DNA of 49,619 bases from Bacilli bacterium (GTDB lineage Bacteria; Bacillota; Bacilli; Bacillales; Amphibacillaceae), in NCBI GenBank assembly GCA_012838505.1, contig DUPD01000097.1, positions 1-49,619 of the forward strand, read 5' to 3'. The notes under the pieces are model-generated. The model was not told the origin of the DNA. It saw only the letters and a program-made list of their open reading frames with translations, and searched no databases. Positions 8,980 through 17,951 of the stretch are shown here, one piece after another. Position numbers and translations under genes: made by a program. Every line of letters begins with the position of its first letter. Positions within the stretch are counted from its first letter, which is position 1.

Positions 8980-10086
8980 TCAACTAGACACGCCTTGGTT
9001 TACTTTTATCGAATAGAATAAGTAAGTCGAGCAAAATGCTAACACTAGTGCACTAATGAAAAATGATGTGATAATCGTAGGAAAAAATGCTGGGATAAAG
9101 ACTCCAGAAATCAGACCAAATATGCTAAAGCAAAATAACAGGCTATAAGCGATGTCACGATTCGATTGATCCATACCTTCAACAACTAGCGTTAAGATTG
9201 AGGACAAGACGCAGGTGAACGCTATCCCGTACAGAATGATTACGATAAATAGTAACGTTTTCAACTTAAAAACGCCAAGTAACAGCAGACAGATTGCTAG
9301 TATCAAAACGCCAACAGTCATTACAAGCGATTTTGAAAAATGCTGATCAAGTCGACTCATTGGCAAAGTAAAAACTAAACTACTCACGAACGCTAGTGTA
9401 ATAATCAAAAACAACAATAATTGATTGCCATAATCTAAACTATAAATTTTTATCGGCAACAGATACGCCAGTGCCCCATTTGAAAACATCAAAAGGAGTG
9501 CTCCCGCGTAAGCAAAACCATATTGTTGTTCATTTAATAAATTTTTAACCAGATTTAGCGTCGCTGGAAGTGTGCTCTTTTCCTTAGTGACTTTTGGCTC
9601 GGACGGGAAAAACACTATAACTAAAATAGCGAGTATAATCATGGAAATACCTAGTGGAATAACAACATGATTAAGACTGAATTTGGGTTCAATGATTAAA
9701 CCAAGCGCTGACCCAATCATTAGAGCAACTGCAAAACTTACACCTGAAAATAATATCAATCGATGCTTAGTTTTGTCTGTATTAAGACCAGCCAAATAAA
9801 CAAATGGCGCAGGTAATAGCAGCCCACTAGCTAATCCATGAAAAAAATGAAGCAATTGCGTATCAGTCAGCAGGTAGCCCAATAAAATAAACCCAGTCGC
9901 GAATAAACCAATTGCGCCAATTAACTTGAAATCAAATTTATCGAGACAAAAACCTGAGATCAAGCTACCGAGGATCAGACTCAACCCGTACAGCAGGAAA
10001 GCTAATGTAAAGAGACTGATCAGTGTTAACTGAAAAAGGACGTCTATCAAAGCGACAACAATCAATAGATAAATAAAATAGATCAT
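8980..10086 (-). CDS. MFS transporter
   Basis: This is a strongly hydrophobic protein of about 368 residues with 11-12 predicted membrane helices split in two halves. A cytoplasmic linker (FFPSEPKVTKEKSTLPATL) follows helix 6. After helix 2 it carries GSLISGFCLDKFDFK, the place and style of the MFS loop 2-3 motif A (G-x3-D-R/K...), although the usual DR is only loosely kept. The ATG at 10086 was chosen because the upstream TTG lacks a good ribosome binding site, and the site for either start is poor. It is shorter than typical MFS exporters. The substrate is unknown, and the divergent neighbour is a lipoprotein gene with no obvious link. Confidence 0.8.
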   Translation of the reverse strand: MIYFIYLLIVVALIDVLFQLTLISLFTLAFLLYGLSLILGSLISGFCLDKFDFKLIGAIGLFATGFILLGYLLTDTQLLHFFHGLASGLLLPAPFVYLAGLNTDKTKHRLILFSGVSFAVALMIGSALGLIIEPKFSLNHVVIPLGISMIILAILVIVFFPSEPKVTKEKSTLPATLNLVKNLLNEQQYGFAYAGALLLMFSNGALAYLLPIKIYSLDYGNQLLLFLIITLAFVSSLVFTLPMSRLDQHFSKSLVMTVGVLILAICLLLLGVFKLKTLLFIVIILYGIAFTCVLSSILTLVVEGMDQSNRDIAYSLLFCFSIFGLISGVFIPAFFPTIITSFFISALVLAFCSTYLFYSIKVNQGVSS

Positions 10087-10311
10087 CGATTTCAACTCAT
10101 TTCTTAGAAAAGTTCAACAAAGTACTTCTTTGTTATCTCTATTACTCTATGATTTCCAAATTGAAGTAGAACAAAACATCAATCATTCTAGTTAAACCAA
10201 AATTAATCCTACCAAGATAGTGCAATTTAACTCTGTCTTTCACCGCACGATATTTCAATAAATGTTATCTTAGTTCCAGACACTTTTAAATAACTGAAAA
10301 AGGATGGTTAG

Positions 10312-12363
10312 ATGCATAAAAAATTTATTTTGCTTTTCGTTTTAGTATTCTTAGTTGCTTGTTCCTCTGAAGGAAACGAAGATACGGGAGGGGAAAAAGC
10401 GAACGACACAAATGTTGAAACAGAAGCGTTAACCCTATCAAGTGAGATCCTCTTTAGCTATGATCATGAAGATGCTGGAGACTACTATTTAATGTCAATC
10501 CAAACAGATACTGACGGAGAAGGAATCATTTTCACTGAAGTCGAAGAAATTGATCGTGTAACAGATTACTATACTTATTTTATTAACCATAATGATGAAG
10601 TGATTGAAGGCATATCCCTCGCTGATGATCTAGATCAGGAGCGCCGATGTACTAACATGTTTTTATCACCAAATGGACAGTATCTGGTTTATGACTGCCA
10701 CGATGATGGGATTGAGTTCTCAATTTATGATTTAGAACAGGAAGAGATCATTCATCAAATTCCTGATTTTGAGATCTATGTGCAAGACATTGTCGGAATT
10801 TCAAATGATCTAACGGTTTACTTACAATCAACGAATGATGATGGCGATGAGCAATTTACTTTATATGATGTTGACAATGAAACGAGTGAACATTATATTT
10901 TTGACGACATCTTTGATCTTGAATATCCATCATTCAATACAATTACACCAACTGATGATGGTCAAAAAATCTTTTTCGATGCAATCACAGCACTATTCAT
11001 CTTAAATTTAGACACAGGCACAGTTGATGAAATTGCAAATGTTGAACCATTATGGGAAACGTTCGATGATGACTTGATTTTCATCTATAATGCAACGATC
11101 TCACCCGACGGCAAATATGCGTATTACAACATCAGTGATAATAGTAGTGACACGGACTATAGTGAATATGTATTTCACAATTTAGAAACTGGTGAGATTG
11201 ATAGCTATGCTGAGTTTGATTATCAAACGGTTCGTAATTTCGACTTACACGGCAACCTATTAATTGAAGCGGATGACCAACTCTATCTATATAATTTTGA
11301 AACAAAAGAAACGCGAGTCGTGCCTGATATTGCACTCGATCGTCATTCAGGCTACATGACGATCGCTCATAACGGTCAATTTATTGTTTACACTGGGAAA
11401 GTTAAAAATGATGACGACACATACACACAACACCTTTACCGTGTCGCTCTAGGTGATACGAGCACTTACCAAACAACGAACTTACCAGTAAAAGCAACAG
11501 TTGATCGTGAGCCAATTGAGCCACTCGAAGATGATCAGATCAGTTTACATGACGCGTCTTTAAATGAAGTTGAGGTATTGAATGAGCTTTGGCAAGATAG
11601 CACGCAAGTTATGTATCCAACTGAATTCCCTGAAGACTTAAGCCATATAAATAATTCTTTCAGTGGCGAACCTTCTGATCGAGACTTTACCCAGTTTATT
11701 TACTTTGATACGGGTAAAGTTTCATCTAACAGAAATGACCTTAACTTTTCTGCAAGCATTGTCGAAAATGACGATAAATGTATTGAATTAAGTGATCTTG
11801 AGGTTGTCAAAACGATTGATGGCGTCGATTATTACTTTTATGACTATCGCAATGCGGACGTTGAAGCTGGCGTAAGGATAGCTAATGTTTGCTACATTAT
11901 TAAAGCAGAGGATTACACAGAGGAAGAAATGTTATCGATGATCGAGTCACTAGAGCCCATCGATACCGTCTTTTATGATCTACCAAGTGATCAATTTAAG
12001 TTCCCAACCAAGTTTCCAATCGCAAATCCAGAAGCTCGTTATCCAACACTAAGATCAAATCAAAACGGCGATAGCTTTAGCTACTCAATTTCCTATTATG
12101 GTGATGAAGAGAATGACATTAAGATGGTCGTTGATCGCCGAAATAATGAACCTAAATTATACATGAGCGAAAAACATGGCTTTGCCGTTGATGTGGATGG
12201 TTGGGATGAAGCGTACTTCTCTGAATTCAGTATGGAACTCATTTTATTTGATGGAACCGACTACTATTCAATCGACTTAGCCATCTCTGATGATATGGTT
12301 GAAGCTTTAGGCATCGATGAACTTTCGAAACTTTATACCGAAATTGGGGCATCATTTAATTAA
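10312..12363 (+). CDS. large lipoprotein with N-terminal beta-propeller-like repeats
   Basis: This 683-residue surface lipoprotein starts after AAGGATGGTTAG. Its signal peptide ends at the lipobox LVAC (Cys17), followed by an acidic linker. Residues about 45-390 hold repeats of the kind SPNGQYLVYDC, TPTDDGQKIFFD, SPDGKYAYYNI and AHNGQFIVYTG, the beta-propeller (PD40/TolB-like) pattern. The last 270 residues are a separate acidic domain with paired PTEFPEDLSH / PTKFPIANPE segments, suggesting a duplicated module. The overall acidity fits an exposed protein in a salty or alkaline habitat. I recognise no enzyme motif; it may bind or sense a ligand. It is monocistronic with a strong terminator. 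Confidence 0.8.
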   Translation: MHKKFILLFVLVFLVACSSEGNEDTGGEKANDTNVETEALTLSSEILFSYDHEDAGDYYLMSIQTDTDGEGIIFTEVEEIDRVTDYYTYFINHNDEVIEGISLADDLDQERRCTNMFLSPNGQYLVYDCHDDGIEFSIYDLEQEEIIHQIPDFEIYVQDIVGISNDLTVYLQSTNDDGDEQFTLYDVDNETSEHYIFDDIFDLEYPSFNTITPTDDGQKIFFDAITALFILNLDTGTVDEIANVEPLWETFDDDLIFIYNATISPDGKYAYYNISDNSSDTDYSEYVFHNLETGEIDSYAEFDYQTVRNFDLHGNLLIEADDQLYLYNFETKETRVVPDIALDRHSGYMTIAHNGQFIVYTGKVKNDDDTYTQHLYRVALGDTSTYQTTNLPVKATVDREPIEPLEDDQISLHDASLNEVEVLNELWQDSTQVMYPTEFPEDLSHINNSFSGEPSDRDFTQFIYFDTGKVSSNRNDLNFSASIVENDDKCIELSDLEVVKTIDGVDYYFYDYRNADVEAGVRIANVCYIIKAEDYTEEEMLSMIESLEPIDTVFYDLPSDQFKFPTKFPIANPEARYPTLRSNQNGDSFSYSISYYGDEENDIKMVVDRRNNEPKLYMSEKHGFAVDVDGWDEAYFSEFSMELILFDGTDYYSIDLAISDDMVEALGIDELSKLYTEIGASFN

Positions 12364-12374
12364 ATAGACACGGA

Positions 12375-12418
12375 AAAACAGCCAAAAGTTTGGAACGTCC
12401 AATCTTTTGGCTGTTTAA
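12375..12418. terminator. bidirectional terminator
   Basis: AAACAGCCAAAAG(T)TTGG pairs with CCAA(T)CTTTTGGCTGTTT. It lies between the convergent lipoprotein and GH115 genes, with A/T tails both ways. Confidence 0.92.
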
Positions 12419-12427
12419 TTTTTTTAA

Positions 12428-15328
12428 TTATCTCCCAACATAATACGTTTCTTTTGGCCCTAAGTAACTATCAGCTGGCTTTTTACCTTCAGGATAGATC
12501 ACTAGTTTTTCTAACACAAATGCAGGACTGACCGCATAAATGCGTAACTTGTTTAACCCTTCCTCTAAATTAATCTTCACTTGCTGTTTGTGAATGTTAT
12601 TAATCACATCTGCTCCCCAATAAGGGCCATCAACGAGATAACCTTCTGGAAGTGCATTAATGACATTCACCTCATCATCATTTGTTTGGACACCACAGTA
12701 CATTGTACCTTCTCTCGTTACTGGGTTTGATGAGTGTAAATACAACTCAAGCTCATAAGTACCAGCTTCCTGCATCACAACTTGATATTCAACGTAAGGT
12801 GCATCTTGACCAACTTTAAAGTGTGTCGTTGTTGGGAATGCCTTTAGTCCCGACAACGTTTTTCCGTAACCATCAAGAACTTCAAAACGGTTCATCGTTC
12901 CATCTGGATTTGACGTCTGATGACGATCAGCAAAATGCTCCGCTTCAATTGCTACATAGCCCTTCGTCTCAATAAATGTCATCTTAGGATATGCAGCCGG
13001 ATCAATCTTACCAACCGGCACGACAATTGTCACTTTACCAACAGGTGTTTTTATGAAAAACTCACCCTCTGAATCTCCATTTAGTTTCTGACGATCAATA
13101 CTTACCTGAATCGTTTCAGTGACTTTATCCTCGCCATCTAATACGCCATTTTTACTTGAGAACGACAGCCAAGATTGATCGCTAGAAATCTGATACTCAG
13201 CATCCTGCTCACTAATACTTGAAATCGTGAATGAGGCCTGATCAACATCTGGCTCTAAAAAGTCCAGTAGTGGCAATGTGTTTAAATGCCATGGACTACC
13301 TTCACTCTTATGCTCTGTTCCATCAATCGACACAGACAATCTCGGCTTATTCATCGGTAACACTGTCGATAAAACTGGATTCTTATTCTCATCCTCATTC
13401 CAATGAACAAAACCAATATGCTCTGACAGTCCCATTCCGTAGAATTTACCATCTGCAATTGTATGGTATTCTTCAACAAGTTCCTGGTCACGCTTGAGAC
13501 AGGCTTTGACTTGCTCAGCTAATTGATTGGCCTCAAGCAAATTAAATTTAGCCGCATATTTGTTTTTTCCATTCAATAACCACATTTTTTGGACATTCAG
13601 GTTACCGACAACTGGGTAATACACTTGCGCAAAATATGCCGTGAAGTGCTCCTGATCAACAGCTAAATAAAGCTCTTCTGCCTTATCTAGTAAATCATCA
13701 ATTTCTGCAAGTAACTGATCTGTTTCTTGATAGTTAACAGGATGATAAACATCGACATTCATGTGCTCCGGTCTCCGCTTATGAGCAATTCTCGTATAAC
13801 CTGTTAATAAGTCAAAAATCGTATCTTGCTGATCTGAGTTAAATGCTCCAGCAAATTGCTGTTCAACCCACTCTTTCGTATACGTATCCGTTTGATTGAT
13901 CGCACTTGTTCCCCACTTCTCGAAGTCATAAGCTAGATCAAGGAAAAATGACAATGGGAACTCTTGGGTTGCAATATCCCCAACGTTGACAATCCAAAGG
14001 TCACGCACACCAAAATCATAAGCCATCGTCATCTGTTCCCAAATTTTTGGCAAGTAAGAGCTGTTAATCCACTCATATGATATTGGTCCACCATGATAAT
14101 CAAAGTGATAGTACATCCCATAGCCACCTGAGTGATCACGCATTTCCTCAGTTGGTAGAGTTCGGAGGTTACCATGGTTATCGTCACAAAGCATTAAGAT
14201 CACATCTTCAAGCTCTTCAGAATTAATTAACCCCTCCGTTTCCTCATCTCCATAGAAAAACGGCTCAACTTCCTTATATAACGCAAGCATTCTCGGTACT
14301 TCTGAGAGATTAGGATTTACATTTTCTTCAATCAGCTTATTTTGTGTCTGAAGCACATCTCGAAGCAGATTAATATTATCAGCCAAGGTTGCATCCTCAC
14401 CCATAATCTTCGTATCCGCTTCACCACGCATCCCAATCGTAATCACATTTTCAAACTGCCCCGTCCGTTTTAAACCATCTTCCCAAAACTTCGTAATCCC
14501 CTCTCGGTTAGAAATAAAGTTCCACGCATCACCATACTTCGAATCTGGCCCACGCAAATACTTATACTCTTCGCCGTAACGCAAACAAGGTTCATGGTGA
14601 GATGCACCCATAATCACACCATACTCATCAGCTAGTTCAACGTTTGCTAGACCTGGACCATCATCGTTAAATCGCGCCGACCACATCGCTGGCCAGAGAT
14701 AATTACCCTTTAATCTAAGCAATAGTTCAAAAACATGATCGTACATTTCAGCATTAAAGCCACCGAAGTTTTTAGCCGACCAGTTACCAAAAGCAGGCCA
14801 TTCATCATTAATAAAGAAACCACGATATTTCACTGACGGTTCTTTGGAGATATAATGGTAATTACCACTTAACGAAAAGCTCTTCTGACGAGCCGGCTTC
14901 ACATCACTCCAATCAACTAAAGGAGAGACACCCAGTTTTTCTGACAAATGGAAGAGACCATAAATCGCTGCCCGTTTTTCGCTTCCTGCAATGACAAGTG
15001 CCTTATCAACACCTGAAAATGGTTGATCGACAACTTGGAACAAAAACACCTCTCGCTTGCCTGTAATCTTCGACAAATCGATGAGTTGCTTTTCATTAAG
15101 TTCGTCTAAAATCGGGCTATTTCCGATTGTTCCATAGATCACAGCGTGTTTACTTAGGCTTGCTTTATCTGTCGTTGATTCTGGTGCACTACCAAAAACA
15201 AGTTCTATGTCGTGCATCACTTTCTTGGCAATTTTATTTACACCACTAAATGCCTCATTTTCTCGGTAAAAAAGTGCGCCTGATTGAGATTGATCGTTTA
15301 ACATTTGCTGATTAATCATAAAGTCCAT
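12428..15328 (-). CDS. GH115 xylan alpha-1,2-glucuronidase
   Basis: This 966-residue protein matches the GH115 family, which removes (4-O-methyl)glucuronic acid from xylan or its oligosaccharides. The central catalytic region includes YRGFFINDEWPAFGNWS, LRLKGNYLWPAMWSARF, GVIMGASHHEPCLR, TIGMRGEADTKIMG and LCDDNHGNLR, which are family hallmarks. The C-terminal part from about residue 795 (FIETKGYVAIEAEHFADR) is the carbohydrate-binding-like GH115 C-terminal domain. There is no signal peptide, so the enzyme should act inside the cell on imported aldouronic oligosaccharides. The length is typical. The start is supported by GAGAGGACAACATT. It is single, with an operator-like palindrome over its promoter and no xylan genes beside it. 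Confidence 0.95.
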   Translation of the reverse strand: MDFMINQQMLNDQSQSGALFYRENEAFSGVNKIAKKVMHDIELVFGSAPESTTDKASLSKHAVIYGTIGNSPILDELNEKQLIDLSKITGKREVFLFQVVDQPFSGVDKALVIAGSEKRAAIYGLFHLSEKLGVSPLVDWSDVKPARQKSFSLSGNYHYISKEPSVKYRGFFINDEWPAFGNWSAKNFGGFNAEMYDHVFELLLRLKGNYLWPAMWSARFNDDGPGLANVELADEYGVIMGASHHEPCLRYGEEYKYLRGPDSKYGDAWNFISNREGITKFWEDGLKRTGQFENVITIGMRGEADTKIMGEDATLADNINLLRDVLQTQNKLIEENVNPNLSEVPRMLALYKEVEPFFYGDEETEGLINSEELEDVILMLCDDNHGNLRTLPTEEMRDHSGGYGMYYHFDYHGGPISYEWINSSYLPKIWEQMTMAYDFGVRDLWIVNVGDIATQEFPLSFFLDLAYDFEKWGTSAINQTDTYTKEWVEQQFAGAFNSDQQDTIFDLLTGYTRIAHKRRPEHMNVDVYHPVNYQETDQLLAEIDDLLDKAEELYLAVDQEHFTAYFAQVYYPVVGNLNVQKMWLLNGKNKYAAKFNLLEANQLAEQVKACLKRDQELVEEYHTIADGKFYGMGLSEHIGFVHWNEDENKNPVLSTVLPMNKPRLSVSIDGTEHKSEGSPWHLNTLPLLDFLEPDVDQASFTISSISEQDAEYQISSDQSWLSFSSKNGVLDGEDKVTETIQVSIDRQKLNGDSEGEFFIKTPVGKVTIVVPVGKIDPAAYPKMTFIETKGYVAIEAEHFADRHQTSNPDGTMNRFEVLDGYGKTLSGLKAFPTTTHFKVGQDAPYVEYQVVMQEAGTYELELYLHSSNPVTREGTMYCGVQTNDDEVNVINALPEGYLVDGPYWGADVINNIHKQQVKINLEEGLNKLRIYAVSPAFVLEKLVIYPEGKKPADSYLGPKETYYVGR

Positions 15329-15381
15329 AATGTTGTCCTCTCTATCATCATATTTTTAAATTACTTTACTTAGCTAAATGA

Positions 15382-15412
15382 TTTGTAAACACTTACAAAA
15401 TTGTTCGCAAGA
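15382..15412 (-). promoter_or_regulatory. operator palindrome overlapping GH115 promoter
   Basis: TTTGTAAACACTTACAAA (15382-15399) is a perfect inverted repeat of seven bases around a four-base centre. Its core TGTAAGTGTTTACA resembles a catabolite-responsive element or another LacI-family operator. On the minus strand a candidate promoter TTGCGA-17 bases-TACAAA places the -10 box inside the palindrome. A bound LacI-type protein or CcpA would therefore block GH115 transcription. The rest of 15413-15561 shows no gene. Confidence 0.65.
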
Positions 15413-15561
15413 AATAATCTGATTGGTTTAGAACAAAGATCATCAGATTCACAATCAGTATCGCAAGTTTACTATAAAGTGAATCGAATTAAAACCAGTC
15501 AAAGTCTATTTTTAATTGAGAAACTACACTTATGGGGGTGGTTTAATTATCTCATTAAGTA

Positions 15562-15594
15562 TAAAAAATCCACACCTTCTAATCAAGTGTAGAT
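15562..15594 (-). terminator. terminator after rhodanese gene
   Basis: On the minus strand CTACACTT pairs with AAGGTGTGG (one bulge) and is followed by ATTTTTTAT, just past the rhodanese stop codon. Confidence 0.7.
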
Positions 15595-15604
15595 CTCGCC
15601 TTGC

Positions 15605-15901
15605 TTATTCTAGTTCTCCGTTCCAGCTCATCATGCCGCCGGTGACGTTTGTTACGTTATAGCCTTGGCTTGCTAGGAACTGACACGCATTTCCGCTTCT
15701 GCCACCAGACATACAAATGAGGTAATATTGCTTAGCTTTATCTAGCTCTTCTACTCGCTCTGGAATTTGACCAAGTGGAATGTGAGTTGCACCAGGAATC
15801 TTCCCCATTGCTACCTCAGCATCTTCCCTCACATCAATGATATTTAATTTCTCTCCATTATTCATTTGCTTAGCTAATTTTCTAGCACTAGTTTTATTCA
15901 T
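15605..15901 (-). CDS. single-domain rhodanese (sulfurtransferase)
   Basis: This 98-residue cytoplasmic protein is a complete rhodanese fold: NIIDVREDAEVAMGKIPGA, HIPLGQIPERV and the active-site loop CMSGGRSG with the persulfide-carrying Cys near residue 63. It lies 36 bases after the CoA-disulfide reductase gene, which carries its own rhodanese domain, so the two are probably co-transcribed. The pair fits handling of persulfide or polysulfide sulfur. Single-domain rhodaneses of this size accompany Cst-type sulfide-detoxification genes in Firmicutes. Its exact donor and acceptor are unknown. Confidence 0.9.
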   Translation of the reverse strand: MNKTSARKLAKQMNNGEKLNIIDVREDAEVAMGKIPGATHIPLGQIPERVEELDKAKQYYLICMSGGRSGNACQFLASQGYNVTNVTGGMMSWNGELE

Positions 15902-15937
15902 CTTAATTTCCCTCCCAGTTAAACGTAGACATTCATT

Positions 15938-17635
15938 TTAGTTGAAATTATATTTTGTCACGATCTTTTCTCTACCTGTGACAAGATCATTAAAGTATTC
16001 ATATAAATTTATTCCTAAAAATGATCCTGAAATATTAAATACATTTGTAAACCCTAGATTCTGAAGCGCCATCACCATGTTATAACTTCTTTGTCCAGAA
16101 CGGCAGTGAACATAAACGGGCTGATCTTTCGGGATCTCACTTAATCGATCTCTAAATTGGCTCAGTGGAATGTTAACCGCTGTCTTTAAGTGACCTCGCT
16201 CAAACTCACCAGGCTCACGTGCATCAATAATAAATGCATCATTCTCGACAAGCTCCCTTACTTGTGACACTTTCACTTCACGATAATATCCATTCAATTG
16301 ATTCAAAGCGACCAAAGCCGCATGATTGACAACATCCTTGGCCGTGCCTAACATTGGCGAGTAGGACAACTCTAAATCTTTCAAGTCTGCTAACGTTCCA
16401 TTCATCGTAATCATCGTGGCGATCACATCAATCCGTTTATCGACATTTCCTTTCCCAATGGCTTGAGCACCCAAAATACGCCCAGTCGGTACTTCATAAA
16501 CCAATTTGAAATGCATCACAGAACTGTCTGGCATTAAGCTCACTTTATCACTTGGCAAAATGTAAACTGAGTCATGACTAAATCCAGCAGCTTCAGCTGT
16601 TTTCTCATTCAAGCCCGTTGAAGCTGCATTCAAATCAAACAGATGCATTGACGACGAACCAATGACACCTAGTTGACGACTTGGTATACCATAAATATGG
16701 TCAGCAACAGCACGCGCTTGCTTTTGGGCAGGCCCTGCTAAAGCGAGTCGAGTTGGCTTGTGTAACAATCGATGGTGAACTTCAATTGCATCACCAACAG
16801 CATAAATATTCGAATCTGTCGTTAAATAATGCTGATTGACTTTAATACCACCAGTGACACCAATTTCTAAGCCCGCTGCTTCCGCCAGACTTGTTTCCGG
16901 ACGAACACCGATCGCCAACACGACCGCCTGTGCAGCATACTTTTCGCCAGATTGCGTTTCAATATGGTTATCAGTAATTTTAGCTAAGCCGTCATTAACA
17001 ACTAGATTCACACCATGATCAACCATTTGCTTATGCAAAATCTGCGCCATGTCATAATCAAAAGCGGTCATGATTTGATCAGCAAATTCAACTAATGAAA
17101 CATTATACTCAGCTAGTCGTAGGTTTTCAGCGACTTCAACACCGATAAATCCACCACCAATAACTGCAACATCTTTAACTTTTCGATCAATTAAATAGCG
17201 ATTCAGTTGATCAATGTCAGCAACATTTCGTACCGTAAAGACATTGTCACGATTGATCCCCTCAATTTGAGCCGGACGAATTGGTGAAGCACCTGGCGAA
17301 AGAACCAATTTATCGTAGGCTTCCTCATATTCCTCATTTGACGTTAAATTACGGACGATGATTGTTTTTTCGTCCCGATTAATTTTCACGACTTCACTGT
17401 GGATTCTTGCATCAATGTTATATCGGCTTTTAAAGATCTCTGGGTTCATTAAAACTAAAGATTCACTATCTTCAACAATACCACTTAAGTGATAAGGTAA
17501 TGAACAGTTTGAAAACGACACATGTGGTCCCCGATCGAACATAATCACTTCCGCATTTTCATCTAACCTTCGAACTCTTGCTGCGACGGACGCCCCTCCC
17601 GCTACTCCCCCAACAATTAAGATCTTTCTTTTCAT
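15938..17635 (-). CDS. CoA-disulfide/persulfide reductase with C-terminal rhodanese domain
   Basis: This 565-residue flavoprotein starts at the ATG preceded by AAGGAGTGCTTTGCA; an upstream in-frame ATG overlaps that site. The N-terminal FAD motif is ILIVGGVAGGASVAAR. The single redox Cys of the CoADR group is in SFSNCSLPYHLSG (Cys44). A second nucleotide motif, VAVIGGGFIGVEVAENL, comes next, followed by the FAD motif IYAVGDAIEV. After the dimerisation domain a rhodanese domain ends the protein (DAREPGEFERGHL, HCRSGQRSY). Such CoADR-RHD fusions reduce CoA-disulfide, CoA-persulfide or polysulfide with NAD(P)H. The promoter carries a CsoR/CstR-like palindrome, which agrees with a role in reactive-sulfur homeostasis. 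Confidence 0.93.
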   Translation of the reverse strand: MKRKILIVGGVAGGASVAARVRRLDENAEVIMFDRGPHVSFSNCSLPYHLSGIVEDSESLVLMNPEIFKSRYNIDARIHSEVVKINRDEKTIIVRNLTSNEEYEEAYDKLVLSPGASPIRPAQIEGINRDNVFTVRNVADIDQLNRYLIDRKVKDVAVIGGGFIGVEVAENLRLAEYNVSLVEFADQIMTAFDYDMAQILHKQMVDHGVNLVVNDGLAKITDNHIETQSGEKYAAQAVVLAIGVRPETSLAEAAGLEIGVTGGIKVNQHYLTTDSNIYAVGDAIEVHHRLLHKPTRLALAGPAQKQARAVADHIYGIPSRQLGVIGSSSMHLFDLNAASTGLNEKTAEAAGFSHDSVYILPSDKVSLMPDSSVMHFKLVYEVPTGRILGAQAIGKGNVDKRIDVIATMITMNGTLADLKDLELSYSPMLGTAKDVVNHAALVALNQLNGYYREVKVSQVRELVENDAFIIDAREPGEFERGHLKTAVNIPLSQFRDRLSEIPKDQPVYVHCRSGQRSYNMVMALQNLGFTNVFNISGSFLGINLYEYFNDLVTGREKIVTKYNFN

Positions 17636-17702
17636 TGCAAAGCACTCCTTTTTCATTTATTTAAATCAGTTTCGTCATTCGTTAAAGACACACGAGCATT
17701 TC

Positions 17703-17720
17703 TATACCTACACTGGTATA
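17703..17720. promoter_or_regulatory. CsoR/CstR-type operator half-site pair, site 2
   Basis: TATACCTACACTGGTATA is a perfect TATACC / GGTATA inverted repeat with a six-base centre. It lies 68 bases before the reductase start and downstream of the promoter. It shares the ATACC...GGTAT ends with the site in the promoter spacer, so it is likely a second binding site for the same regulator. Confidence 0.6.
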
Positions 17721-17775
17721 TACTAGCTTAAATTTTTTTCATTATTTCTTCGGTATTTACTTGTTTAATCACCTT

Positions 17776-17804
17776 ATTTTATACCCCTATAGGTATGTTG
17801 TCAA
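17776..17804 (-). promoter_or_regulatory. sulfur-stress promoter with CsoR/CstR-like operator in the spacer
   Basis: On the minus strand TTGACA (17804-17799), 17 bases and TAAAAT (17781-17776) form a near-consensus promoter. The spacer contains most of ATACCCCTATAGGTAT (17781-17796), a palindrome of the type bound by CsoR-family repressors. In Staphylococcus the family member CstR represses sulfide-oxidation and persulfide-reduction genes through such sites. A bound repressor would cover both promoter boxes. No csoR/cstR gene is in the window. Confidence 0.75.
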
Positions 17805-17877
17805 CTATTTAGTTTTTTTAAAAAAGAACTGTTTGCTTCGACATTGACGATTAAACAAAAAAGCCTTTCACCAAAAC

Positions 17878-17907
17878 AGCTCGGTGCTAGAATAGCAAGC
17901 CGAGTCA
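17878..17907 (-). terminator. terminator after SDR pseudogene
   Basis: CTCGG(T)GCTA pairs with TAGC(AA)GCCGAG. Read leftward, it is followed by a GTTTTGG stretch and then a CTTTTTTG tail. Confidence 0.6.
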
Positions 17908-17951
17908 TTTTGATAAAAGACTAATTAACACACATATGAAATTTTTAAAGA

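Noticed and set aside
13231-13497. Rightward 88-codon frame within GH115
   Set aside because: It is antisense to a fully supported glycoside hydrolase and has no ribosome binding site.
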